Positions 26,227 to 35,340 of a stretch of DNA of 64,000 nt are shown one piece after another. Position 1 is the first letter of the stretch; every line of letters starts with the position of its first letter. The notes beneath the pieces were generated by a model, which worked only from the letters and a program-made list of their open reading frames with translations, did not search any database and was not told the DNA's origin. The stretch comes from Riptortus pedestris (Eukaryota > Arthropoda > Insecta > Hemiptera > Alydidae): the NCBI GenBank assembly GCA_019009955.1, contig CM032229.1:76491001-76555000 (forward strand). The letters are read 5' to 3'. The translations under genes were made by a program, and so were the position numbers.

Positions 26227-27330
26227 TTTTTACAACAGATAAGATTATTTCTATTGGATAGAAAGAAGAGAGATAAGGAGAGATTTTATTCCGAAATAAG
26301 TACAAATTCGAATAAAAAGTAAACTTTGCAAGTTTGTTTCAAAATTCTTTAAAGCGTATTTTTCTTTCAGCAGACTTCATTTAATTGTAAACTAAATCTT
26401 CACTCTAATTTTATTACTAAAAAGTCACACATGCGGTGTTAAACCGCAAGATTAACCACGTTTGACAACCTCTAAAACCGCCAAACAAGTCGACGAATCG
26501 TCCTAAACCCAATTTTATTCCGTTTTATGGAATAAAAGGTCGACACGTTGGCTTGCCTCAAAAGTAGTCCATTAAAGCAACTACAAGCTACTTTCAAGGG
26601 ACAATTTATGCACACATCTATAATTCATGGGCTGAGGCTTTGAGTGGATTGCAACCTCTTCCACATGCTTTCAACAGAGGCTCCAACCAAACCAATAGTT
26701 TGCCCTCAAAACTTCCTGGTTACTTTCCCGTCAACTACAGTTCAGCTTTACATATTTAATCTTCTTCCAAAGAAGGACGGAATTGAGGCTTCATGAAATA
26801 GAGAGTAACATTGGAGTCTGATGACTCAAATAAATGACTTATTAATTTACCTTATTTCGCTAGTTCTGAACACAAATGTATTTGGAAATTTCATTTCATT
26901 TATTAGGAGAGGGAATATTCGACCAGAGTTAAGAGTGAAGAAAAATAAGCCCAACACACTAAAATTTCAATAGCATCAATTTTCATTTAATAGCCCTAAA
27001 TATTAACATAAATTTACAGAACTGGCATATTATTCGTAGTGCATAAGGCGTAAAATTTAAATGTTTTATTTCTACAGTTGGAGTAAATAATTTATTTTTA
27101 TGTAATTCCCTCTCATCTTTTTGTTAAGTATATGACACATACGAAGAAGCTGCAACTTTATTCTTTGTAGTAAATAAATAAGCAGATTTCATAAATTTAT
27201 ATGGGCTCAGGTTAGCCAGCGATATTTTCGGTTTAACTGTTAAAAGTGGCAGAGATAAGATATAAATTTGACAACATTCATTTTTCGTTCTGATTACTTA
27301 AGGGTGTCACAAAAGGAGATAATGAAATAG
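26227..27330. other. No recognised genes
   Basis: AT-rich DNA. A less AT-rich segment at 26440-26760 has no coherent frame. Confidence 0.4.
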
Positions 27331-27339
27331 GAGTTGGTG

Positions 27340-27600
27340 CCTGGAACCGTCTAGATCCGCCGCCTTGGAGTTTTTCAGTTCTTAGTTAAACATCAGTGCA
27401 GTGCAGTTTTTAGTTAACATCAGCGATTTTTGCAGTGAATTGTACAGTGGTTCCAGTGATCGTGAGTAATTGTGCAGTGTAATAAGAACGGGAAGTTAAC
27501 AGTGCATATCGTGGTTAGTAGTGAAGAATAATTTACCAAGAGTGTAAAAGTGAGGAGTAATCGTCAAATAAACTGTCTAGTGATAAAAACGATAACGGTT
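27340..27600 (+). promoter_or_regulatory. Possible transcription start and 5' untranslated exon
   Basis: The segment contains repeated CATCAGTGCAGTGCAGTTTT-like text with TCAGT cores that match arthropod initiators, then G+A-rich sequence and a good splice-donor candidate (GTGAGTAATT at 27462-27471). Such CAGTG-rich stretches are common in insect 5' leaders. No protein evidence accompanies it, and an LTR leader would look similar. Confidence 0.25.
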
Positions 27601-27948
27601 ATGCATTATATTTTGCAAAAAAAAAGAACCTTCACATCAATGTTTATTATTTTTATGATAAATATAGCAATATTTATTCTTGTGAAAACCAACTATTTGA
27701 TTAACATAAACTGGAATTTATCTTGACTATAGTATAACAACGGGATCTCTGGAAATAGATTCTGGACATTTGTTATTACATTTAATAAAAAAAAGAATGG
27801 GAGGAATAAGGTCAGAGAGTAACAGTGAGGTACCCAGGCTGATTAACAGAGGCAATATCGTACCACTCAAAAGCACTCACAAGTCCTGGAAGTCATAAGT
27901 CTCCGGTCACAGGAAAAATCTACTCCATTGAAGGAAAACGGTGCCAAT

Positions 27949-28072
27949 ATGTCCACCAGTTATTGCCTCGTCAGCCGTCTTAGCCTCCCCACTCGTAGGC
28001 CCACTCGACGTGCTCTAGTTCTCTTCATCAACATCACAACACTCGAGTGGCTGTCTCTAACTGTGTCTCGAG
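27949..28072 (+). CDS. Possible first coding exon, product unknown
   Basis: An ATG at 27949 opens a 41-codon frame ending at a consensus donor AG|GTAAAG (28071-28078). The predicted start is basic (MSTSYCLVSRLSLPTRRPTR), followed by a hydrophobic run ALVLFINITTLEWLSLTV at about residues 25-42. That order would suit a type II membrane anchor or signal sequence. Less AT-rich composition and the upstream leader-like sequence at 27340-27600 favour a real exon. No family is recognised, no downstream exon was found, and a repeat copy begins 130 bases later. Treat as a weak candidate. Confidence 0.2.
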
Positions 28073-28202
28073 GTAAAGGTATAGATACAGTTCAATATAA
28101 GTTGCAGTCCCGGTTAGTCGGTGTAAATAGATAAACAGGAACTAGACGGTTCGTGTGGGATATTAAAAGGAAAATGAAAACAAAAACATAGGATGAGTAA
28201 AG

Positions 28203-28791
28203 AAAGTCCGTCACGCAGGGGCAGCGTAAACTAAGCAGATTTCCCACGTGAAGTTTTAGAATAGAGAATTTTCACGAAAGCCGAAAAGTTAAGGAAAGGG
28301 CTGAACTAGCATCTGACGGAAACTCACGACTAGACCCGAAGTTAGCCGATCTCATCTCAACCGCACACACTTAATAAAAAGTCCGTCACGCAGGGGCTGC
28401 GTAAACTAAGCATATTTCCTACTTGAAGCTATACAATAGAGAACTCTCTATACGAGAGCCGAACAGTTACGGCCAAACTAGCTTTTGGCGGGAAACGTTC
28501 ACATTTAATAAAAATGCACATATCTCGGTTAATATTCAAGATATAGAATAAATGTATAAAACAATATTTATAGTAAATTTAATTTGCAATAAGGTTGGTT
28601 CTATACAATTTTTTGATCCGACGTATGATAACGGAGATAATTCGATTTTCAAAAAACCTCGCCTCTAAACCCCCCTCCCCCTGGTCCGATTTCAGCCGTT
28701 AACGAACTTGATCTTTCTTTTTACATAAAACGACTAAATATTGAGTTTGGTAACTATTAAACAATAATTGCGACCGCTAGATCGGTAACAG

Positions 28792-28843
<52 letters not shown>

Positions 28844-28967
28844 TTTTGAACGGACCTCATTTTCGTCATCTCCTGGATAGGATCGATGGACATTTGAAGA
28901 AATTTTTCGAAAATCGCGTCATGAGTACGACCTCAATAGCTGATTTCCCTGAAGGGAAATCTGCTAA
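28203..28967 (+). mobile_element. CAGATTTCCC-family element, copy D, with two 5' ends
   Basis: Two left ends lie 178 bases apart (GTCCGTCACGCAGGGGC at 28206 and 28381), each followed by the short-form module with GAGAGCCGAACAGTTACGG-like text. The core, the C-rich block, TTTCAGCCGTTAACGAACTT and a (TA)n tract (28796-28840) precede ACGGACCTCATTTTCGTCAT. The right end is GATTTCCCTGAAGGGAAATC, a one-base variant of the palindrome. The doubled 5' end suggests an upstream start on transposition, or insertion of one copy beside a truncated one. Confidence 0.85.
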
Positions 28968-29556
28968 AACATTGATAAATATTTCCAATTAATGATATAA
29001 GACAAATAAATGTTTATGTCCACAAATTGCTTAGAGTCTATTTGGTCGTTGAAGGTATTTATGTTTGTAAGTTTGAAGCGAAGATGGAAAAAGAGGCAGT
29101 GCGATACTCCGAACATCTGCTGGAGTTAGGTTGAGCGGTATTGCCGAAAATGGGAGATACGTGGGCCATTTCAGCTGGCCTAATCTCGCCCCTTTTGGCC
29201 ACAGCTGTATTATATAGTAGTTTCTGGAAAAGGATTTTATCAACTATATCATATATAGACAGAGCCTCGAAACTCTTCTTCTGATAAGCCTTATTACCCG
29301 TCTTAAGCTTACATTCCTCCACACTCGTATTTTACAAGCGCATCCGGAAAAAAAAAAAAAAAATACGTAAGCTGTATAAACTACCCCTCGTAATTACAAC
29401 ACGGTATTTTAGGGAAGGTACTTCTATATTAACCACTTTCAATACATCAATTTGTAGTAATTCACCACTATGAATGCACCACGTACAATTTGAAATTTAT
29501 CTCAATGGACATTTTTATGCGAAAGTTTGAAACAGTAGTACCTAATGATATATATA
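28968..29556. other. No recognised genes
   Basis: Overlapping minus-strand frames at 29031-29322 lack recognisable motifs. An A run lies at 29348-29363. Confidence 0.4.
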
Positions 29557-30852
29557 TTCGAGGGGAGGTCCAAAAGTTCCCGGGCTACCTATGAAGGAGG
29601 GAATTAAGATAAAGGACTTTGAGCTTGTCATGTTTACCTAATCCATAGTAATACTCACACAAATTTTTATAATCCTACTATCACTTGTCTAATATATATA
29701 ATACTTTTATTATCATCAGTTTGCACTTGTCTTTAAAATGAGCAACATTGAGTACAGAGCTGTGATGAAATTCTTAGTCAAAGAAGGCATAAGGCCTTCA
29801 GAAATTTTTGAACGCCTTAGGAACGTGTATGGGGACTTGTCCCCTAGCTATAGTACTGTGAAATATTGGTGTAGTTTATTCAAAATGGGGCGAGAATCCT
29901 TAGAAGACGACTCGCGACCAGGAAGGCCTGTGGAAGCAACCACCCCAGATATCATCAACCGTATAGAGGACTTGGTGCTCAATGATGGCCGTCTAAAGAG
30001 GAAGCAGATCGCGAGGATGGTTGGTGTATCGGAAACTACCATGCTAAACATTCTACACACCCACCTCGGCATGTCAAAGGTTAGTGCACGATGGGCTCCC
30101 AGAAACCTCTCGTCAGCTCAAAGGAAAGTGAGAATCGATTGCTGCAAAGAATTTTTGTCGCTTTGTGGTTCAAATCCCATGAATATTTTTACACGAATAG
30201 TGACTGGGGATGAGACCTGGGCCCACCACTATGATCCGGAGTCTAAACAGGAGTCAATGCAGTGGCGTAGGAAAGGCGACAAGCCACCTGTCAAGTTCAA
30301 GGTCACACCCTCGGCAGGCAAGATTATGGCCACAATTTTTTGGGATTCAGAAGGAATCCTGTTGATTGATTACAAAGACAAAGGTGAAACAATCACGGGA
30401 GAGTACTATTGTAATGTTCTGACCCGTCTTAGAGAATCAATCAAGGAGAAGAGGAGGGGGAAGCTGAGCCGAGGAATCATGCTGCTTCATGACAATGCTC
30501 CCGTGCACACCTCTCATAAAGTGATGGCTACGCTTGACACCTTGGGCTTTGATTTGATCGGCCATCCAGCCTACAGCCCGGATCTCGCTCCCAGTGACTA
30601 CTTTCTGTTCCCAAACCTCAAAAAGGACCTAAGGGGAAGAAGATTTGTAGACGACATTGAACTCAAACAGGCTATTGATGCTCATTTTGAATCCAAAGAA
30701 GAAAATTATTATTTGGAGGGTTTAGAAAAATTAATAAATAGATGTAATAAATGTATAAATAACAAAGGACATTATATTGAAAAATAATGCACGTTTTGTG
30801 TTTTTATTTCATTTCCTTATGGGTCAGGCCGGGAACTTTTTGACCTCCCCTC

Positions 30853-30855
<3 letters not shown>
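29557..30855 (+). mobile_element. Complete mariner transposon
   Basis: Terminal inverted repeats of about 27 bp match at 25 positions: CGAGGGGAGGTCCAAAAGTT at 29559 and its counterpart AACTTTTTGACCTCCCCTCG ending at 30853. The element sits in TA-rich DNA, with TA on both sides as expected for mariner. A single uninterrupted transposase frame fills the interior. A (TA)n tract (30854-30906) follows directly, so insertion into a TA microsatellite is likely. Intact repeats and frame suggest a young, possibly active copy. Confidence 0.92.
29738..30787 (+). CDS. Mariner transposase, full length
   Basis: This 349-residue protein has the usual mariner length. Residues 1-115 form the paired helix-turn-helix DNA-binding region (YSTVKYWCSLFK, then a second helix pair around KQIARMVGVSETTM). 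The linker signature usually written WVPHEL is WAPRNL at 119-124. The catalytic triad is D158 (TGDETW), D252 (HDNAPVH) and D287 (YSPDLAPSD), with 34 residues between the last two, so it is D,D34D. The C-terminus ends in RCNKCI...GHYIEK as in relatives. The ATG at 29738 is the first in frame, about 180 bases inside the left repeat. No stop or frameshift is present. It would cut and paste its own element at TA sites in the nucleus. The subfamily cannot be fixed by eye. Confidence 0.95.
   Translation: MSNIEYRAVMKFLVKEGIRPSEIFERLRNVYGDLSPSYSTVKYWCSLFKMGRESLEDDSRPGRPVEATTPDIINRIEDLVLNDGRLKRKQIARMVGVSETTMLNILHTHLGMSKVSARWAPRNLSSAQRKVRIDCCKEFLSLCGSNPMNIFTRIVTGDETWAHHYDPESKQESMQWRRKGDKPPVKFKVTPSAGKIMATIFWDSEGILLIDYKDKGETITGEYYCNVLTRLRESIKEKRRGKLSRGIMLLHDNAPVHTSHKVMATLDTLGFDLIGHPAYSPDLAPSDYFLFPNLKKDLRGRRFVDDIELKQAIDAHFESKEENYYLEGLEKLINRCNKCINNKGHYIEK

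Positions 30856-30906
<51 letters not shown>
30854..30906. repeat. (TA)n microsatellite at mariner 3' end
   Basis: About 26 TA units begin at the mariner right terminus. They may be the pre-existing target or an expansion of the TA target duplication. Confidence 0.9.
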
Positions 30907-30908
<2 letters not shown>

Positions 30909-30912
30909 TGTA

Positions 30913-31347
30913 GTTATTGTTTCATGGAATTTTGGTGAATGTTTGTGAAAAAATCTTAGTTTATGCCAAATTTCGATAATATTTATTTCCTCTTCTTCAG
31001 GGCTGTAAAAATACAGGTACTACTTAATATATATTGCACATTGTTATTAAACTAGAGTGCCAGAGATGGTATTTATGTTATTTCTACTTACTAGAGAGAT
31101 TAGAGATACTTAAAAACTATTGTGCATTGTGTATCGCACTTCTGGTTACATTAGGAACAATGACTGCAACCATAACAAGAACATAAACAACTTCTGTTAA
31201 ACTCTAGTTTAATAACAATGTGAAATATATATTAAGTAGTAACTGTATTTTTACAGCCCTGAAGAAGAGAAAATAAATATTCTCGAAATATTGGCATAAA
31301 ATAAGATTTTTTTACCAACATTGATCAAAAGTCCTAGAAACAATAAC
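30913..31347. repeat. Long inverted-repeat element with hammerhead-like motifs
   Basis: The arms at 30913-31058 and 31201-31347 are about 146 bases each and match closely as reverse complements over their full length. The spacer is about 142 bases. Each arm includes GCCCTGAAGAAGAG followed by (A/T)-rich sequence and CGAAAT (30965-31003 minus, 31256-31295 plus). No coding potential is present. It could be a foldback element, or paired Penelope-like terminal repeats. It begins about 6 bases after the (TA)n tract next to mariner. Confidence 0.75.
31256..31295 (+). ncRNA. Hammerhead-like motif in inverted repeat
   Basis: CTGAAGA, then GAG/CTC as a 3-bp stem with a long AT-rich loop, then GAAA. 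GCC before and GGC after can pair. No clear stem III or cleavage site is seen, so this may be a structural relic. Confidence 0.25.
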
Positions 31348-32038
31348 AACGCCATATAAAAATATAAGCTGGTCGAAACCATCAACACAATTATACATAT
31401 ATGTATATATAGAGAGAGAAAGAGAGTGAGGGAATTTTGAGAAATAATTAAATTAAAAATACTTCTAACTGTACATATATTGTCAGAATTAATTTGTAAC
31501 TCAACTAGGGAGTTTGTGATTATTGCCCTCAGATAGTAATAGCTCAGCATTTATAATTACTTTGATTGCACATTACAAACGTAATAATTCAAATCGTCAT
31601 CCTACTTCCTAGAATATATACATTAGGTACTAATGTATACAGTAGGAGGTAATAACGATGCGAACTCATTAGAACCAAATGTATCATCATGAGAGGAAAA
31701 TGACTATCATCATATGAGTAAATTATTAGTGTTTTGTCACTGCAGTTAATTATGAATTATTACTAGTGAATTAATAACTACATTAAATAATTAATAATAT
31801 GCTTGATACAATACATAACAATATCTACATACATTTCTAGTTTAGATAGTAATAATTAAAATATTTATTCATTCAAATATAAAATAACGAGCTCCATGTT
31901 AGATAATTCATATAAACAAGCACCATTTTAATTGAGGTTCCGAAATAGTTAATATTTTTTTTTCTAAAATTTTACTATAAATATAACTTTATCATTTTTA
32001 TATTAAGAAGTAATATTTATAACCATGATATGACATAA
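31348..32038. other. No recognised genes
   Basis: Very AT-rich DNA with a short GAGA tract near 31411-31425. Nothing else is recognised. Confidence 0.45.
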
Positions 32039-32105
32039 CTGGCATCGGCTGGGGGATGGACAAACACTACTAAAGGACGACAATTACATAAGTACATACC
32101 AACTA
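32039..32105 (+). pseudogene. Non-LTR retrotransposon RT, part 5' of the Tc1 insertion
   Basis: The frame reads GGWTNTTKGRQLHKYIPT, matching the W..(S/T)TKGR.TH.Y.P stretch downstream of the reverse transcriptase domain in R1/jockey/LOA-like elements. It stops at the Tc1-like element and resumes beyond it at 33657. An in-frame stop lies just upstream at 32036, and no earlier RT sequence is recognised, so the element is 5'-truncated or decayed. Confidence 0.6.
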
Positions 32106-33656
32106 TACTCCTCGTCAAAACAAACGCAACACCCTAAAATTTATTGATTACACAAGTTTTTAATTGAAATAAAAAATATTATGTTGATGTTTCTAATCAG
32201 ACAAATACATTGGAGGAAAAAAACAACAATTTCATTTGAATTCCAGGACTTCTTCTTATCTTTAATCCTATTGTTTAGAAACAGCACAAATTCCATAGTC
32301 ATTCTTATCGACTTAGGGATACAAAAAAAAATTACAAGGGCTCAGTATTCATGTTAATTTCATCAAGTACGCATTATTTTAGAATTCATAAGTAATTATG
32401 GCACAGTTAGATAGAGATGACACAATTAGGGCAGTGACGATGCACCAAGAAGACCGTAGCACACGTTACATTGCTAATCGACTTGGGGTCCACTTGTCAA
32501 CAGTCGCACGGGTCTTGAAACGATTCAGAGAGACAGGAGGATACGCAAGAAGACCTGGATCGGGCCAACCACGGGTCACATCAGCGGAAGACAACCGTTT
32601 TATCCGGCTCCAGACTCTCAGAAATCGGCTAAAAACAGCAAACGACTTAAGAAACTTGGTCGCTGGTGTCCGAAACTTACATGTTTCGGTATCAATAGTT
32701 ACGAGACGAGTGAGGAATAGTGGACTGAGGTGACGAAGGCCCATGGTTGGACCACTTGTCTCCAGAGAGCACCGAAGAGCCCGCCTTAGGTTTGCCCAGG
32801 AGCACCGAGATTGGACTGTCGATGACTGGAGACGAGTCCTGTTCACCGATGAGGCCAGAGTGGCGCTAAACTCTCCTGACGGACACAGAAGAATGTGGAG
32901 GAAGCCAGGTGAGCGATACAGCCAATGTTGTATAGTCGGAAGGAAGCCTTATGGTGTGGGGTCCGTGATGTTCTGGGCTGGCATCTCATGGGAAGCTCGC
33001 ACGGAGTTAGTTTCGATTCGTGGGGGCCCTTTGACTGCACAAAGATACGTGGCAGACATTTTGGAGGACTATGTCATGCCATACATGCCATTTATTGGTG
33101 AAAATGCAATTCTTATTCATGATAATGCAAGGTCACATGTTGCCCGTATTGTTAGGGACTACCTAAACGAAATCAATATCGACACATTGCCGTGGCCAGC
33201 GAGGAGCCCTGACCTAAATTGCATAGAACATTTATGGGACAGACTAAAAAGAAGTGTTGGAGCCAGGGAACCAGCACCCTCAACCTCAGGGAGCTTGAGG
33301 CTGCCGTTTTGGAAGGGTCGGGAAGATTACCTCAGGAGGTCGTCCAGGACTTGATCAGGAGCATGCCCACACCTATGGAGGCTGTCATTCGAGCAAGAGG
33401 TGGCAACACTGGTTATTAGTGTATGAATAGTCAATTTAATTTTTTAAAAAGTTAAAATTTTGTTTTTTCATTTTTAGGATAAATTTTTATTTTTTTTTGT
33501 AATTAAAGGAATTAATTTTTTTTTTCTGAAATACACTTTTTATTACTCCTATGTACTTGTATTATAAGACACAATAAGGTATGATTCTCTGCTTCAGTAA
33601 AAACCCAATGAAATTAATAAATTTTAGGGTGTTCCGTTTTTTTTTGACGAGGAGTG
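32106..33656 (+). mobile_element. Tc1-like transposon, inactive copy
   Basis: Inverted terminal repeats of about 42 bp: TACTCCTCGTCAAAAC at the left, and CACTCCTCGTCAAAAA on the other strand at the right, both running on to ACACCCTAAAATTTATT. TA flanks both ends (32104-32105, 33657-33658). The interior encodes a broken transposase. The total of 1551 bp is typical of Tc1-like elements. It split a non-LTR retrotransposon gene. Confidence 0.92.
32398..33419 (+). pseudogene. Tc1-like transposase, nonsense plus frameshift
   Basis: The frame starts at ATG 32398 with a paired-like helix-turn-helix (STRYIANRLGVHLSTVARVL) and a GRPR-type hook (RRPGSGQPR). A TGA at 32731-32733 interrupts it; the same frame then resumes with RRPMVGP. 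The catalytic residues are D at 32848 (FTDEAR), D at 33121 (IHDNARSH) and E at 33226 (SPDLNCIEHLWD), with 34 residues between the last two (D,D34E). Between about 33268 and 33290 the frame changes, and the ending RSMPTPMEAVIRARGGNTGY continues in another frame to the stop at 33417. Two lesions leave the triad in place but the protein broken. Confidence 0.92.
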
Positions 33657-33919
33657 TATATACCAGAGACAAAAAATAACACTTAGCAATTCTAAACAAA
33701 TACAATTTATATCAGGACATGGACCTACGAAGAGTTACTTGTACAAATTTAAACTAACAAACACAAATACATGTAAATGTGACAATGAGACTGAACAGAC
33801 ATATGAATGACCACCTCTTATGTGACTGTACATTACTTGACGGACCAAGAACAAAACTCATTAAATACACATTACCTTACAAAACGGAACTTGGCCGACG
33901 GACAAACCGAAACTGTTAA
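33657..33919 (+). pseudogene. Non-LTR retrotransposon RT, C-terminal part
   Basis: From the Tc1 right end the frame reads YQRQKITLSNSKQIQFISGH, then GPTKSYLYKF and CKCDNETEQTYE. A frame change at about 33808 leads into DHLLCDC and a stop at 33917. The pattern GHG.(F)KSYL..F...C.C...EQT..HLL.DC is the C-terminal zinc-knuckle region of R1/jockey/LOA-clade polyproteins. Joining this to the fragment before 32106 over one TA keeps the frame (KYIPT-I-YQRQK), showing the two were one gene. The AT-rich region to about 34180 may be its 3' UTR. Confidence 0.75.
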
Positions 33920-34387
33920 GGGATTTAATGATTTTATTCAAGAATTGGACACTATTTTGTAGATATACATCTACTGTTATAGACATACATATGTTTCATT
34001 TATTTTTTACTTTTTTTATTTATTTAATTCATTGTTCTATAATGTATATAATTATTATATAAGAAATATTATATTGTAATGCTGAAATGTGAGTAGTATC
34101 CAAAGGATGGAGGACACAACATTTAAAAAATTCCCACTTTAGAGGGATACTCTGCGTGGAAAACAGGAACTGGCATCGGTTTTATTATGAAGTAGTAGAG
34201 TATAGAAAAATTTCTAACTGTTATGTAATACATTTTCTTGAGAAAAAAAAAAAAAAAACCCTTCGGTGCGTTTGAAGAAATTTGAAACAGTGAAAGACAC
34301 GCACATAAATGCGTGCAAGAGAATTTTACTTTTCTTTATTATCAATTTACGTAATTAGTACTGTGAATTCGTTCATAAATATTTACA
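33920..34387. other. Probable 3' UTR of the non-LTR element, otherwise AT-rich
   Basis: No coding. The end of the retroelement is not defined, because no clear poly-A tail or target duplication is seen. AACTGGCATCGG at about 34171 repeats a piece found at 32038, just upstream of the Tc1-like element. Confidence 0.35.
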
Positions 34388-35340
34388 GCGGCTAGGTAAA
34401 CTAAGCATATTTCCCAAGTAACACACTATTTATCTTATTTCACCATATATTATTTTTTATTTCTCAGTATATAACCTGTGATTAGAAGTAGGGGTATACT
34501 GAAGGCGGAAAACAATAAATTACGAATGACTTGCTTAACATTTGTGGTACGAACAAACTATGTAGGGCAACAATTGTAGAGTAGTAGTTTAAAAGATTGG
34601 TTCTATAACATTTTTCGATACGTCTCGTAATGACGGAAATATTTATTCCTTTCGAATTCCCCCCACTTCTATGCCCCACTATTCCTGGTTCTTCAGACAT
34701 TAGGACTATGAACTTTAGTGATGAATAAAACGATCAAATATCGAGAAAGGTATAGATCAAATACATATTTTCGTGTTAAGAGCGAATTAATGTTAAAATC
34801 TTAAATTATGACATCACCACAGAAAGTATATGCAAGTATCTTACATAGTAAAGACCTCTTGAAAACCATATTTGATATTTAAATTTGGAATAAGACGTGT
34901 CATGATATATGCTTATTGTTAAATGTAATGACTTAAAGTGGATGTTTACGGAAGGCTAAAAACTAAGAAATGAAAATAACTCCGTTAATACTCAGGAAAA
35001 ACAAAACATGCATTACTAACATTTTTAAGACAATAAATTTTCAAAAACAATAGTCGGTGATCTTTTGAATTTTCTAAATTTCCGGCTCGAAATCCCCTCC
35101 CCTCCCACTGGTCCGAATTCAGCCATTAACGCACTTGAGCTTTAGTTAAGACGTTTAAATATCGAGTTTGGTAACGATAACAGCGACCGCTAGAGAGATA
35201 ACAGACAATTGTATATATATTCAAATATAAATATTTGACATTTTGGTCTATTCCTAGTTAGGGTCCACAGACAATTTTTCGAAAATAGCATCATGAGGAG
35301 AACCTCAATTTATGATTTTTATTAATGGAAATCAGCTAAA
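34388..35340 (+). mobile_element. CAGATTTCCC-family element, copy E (bimodular subfamily)
   Basis: The left end is GCGGCTAGGTAAACTAAGCA with ATTTCCCAAGT. The first module (about 34590-34790) keeps TTTTTCGATACGTC and ATCGAGAAAGGTATAGATCA. The second (about 34850-35340) keeps AATAAGACGTGTCATGATAT, a C-rich block, AGCCATTAACGCACTTGAGC and a relic TA tract. The right end ATTAATGGAAATCAGCTAAA is a decayed palindrome. The same module order occurs at 7230-8090. Confidence 0.7.

Noticed and set aside
32466..32846. 126-residue minus-strand frame within the Tc1-like element
   Set aside because: Antisense shadow of the Tc1-like transposase, whose plus-strand motifs are unambiguous.
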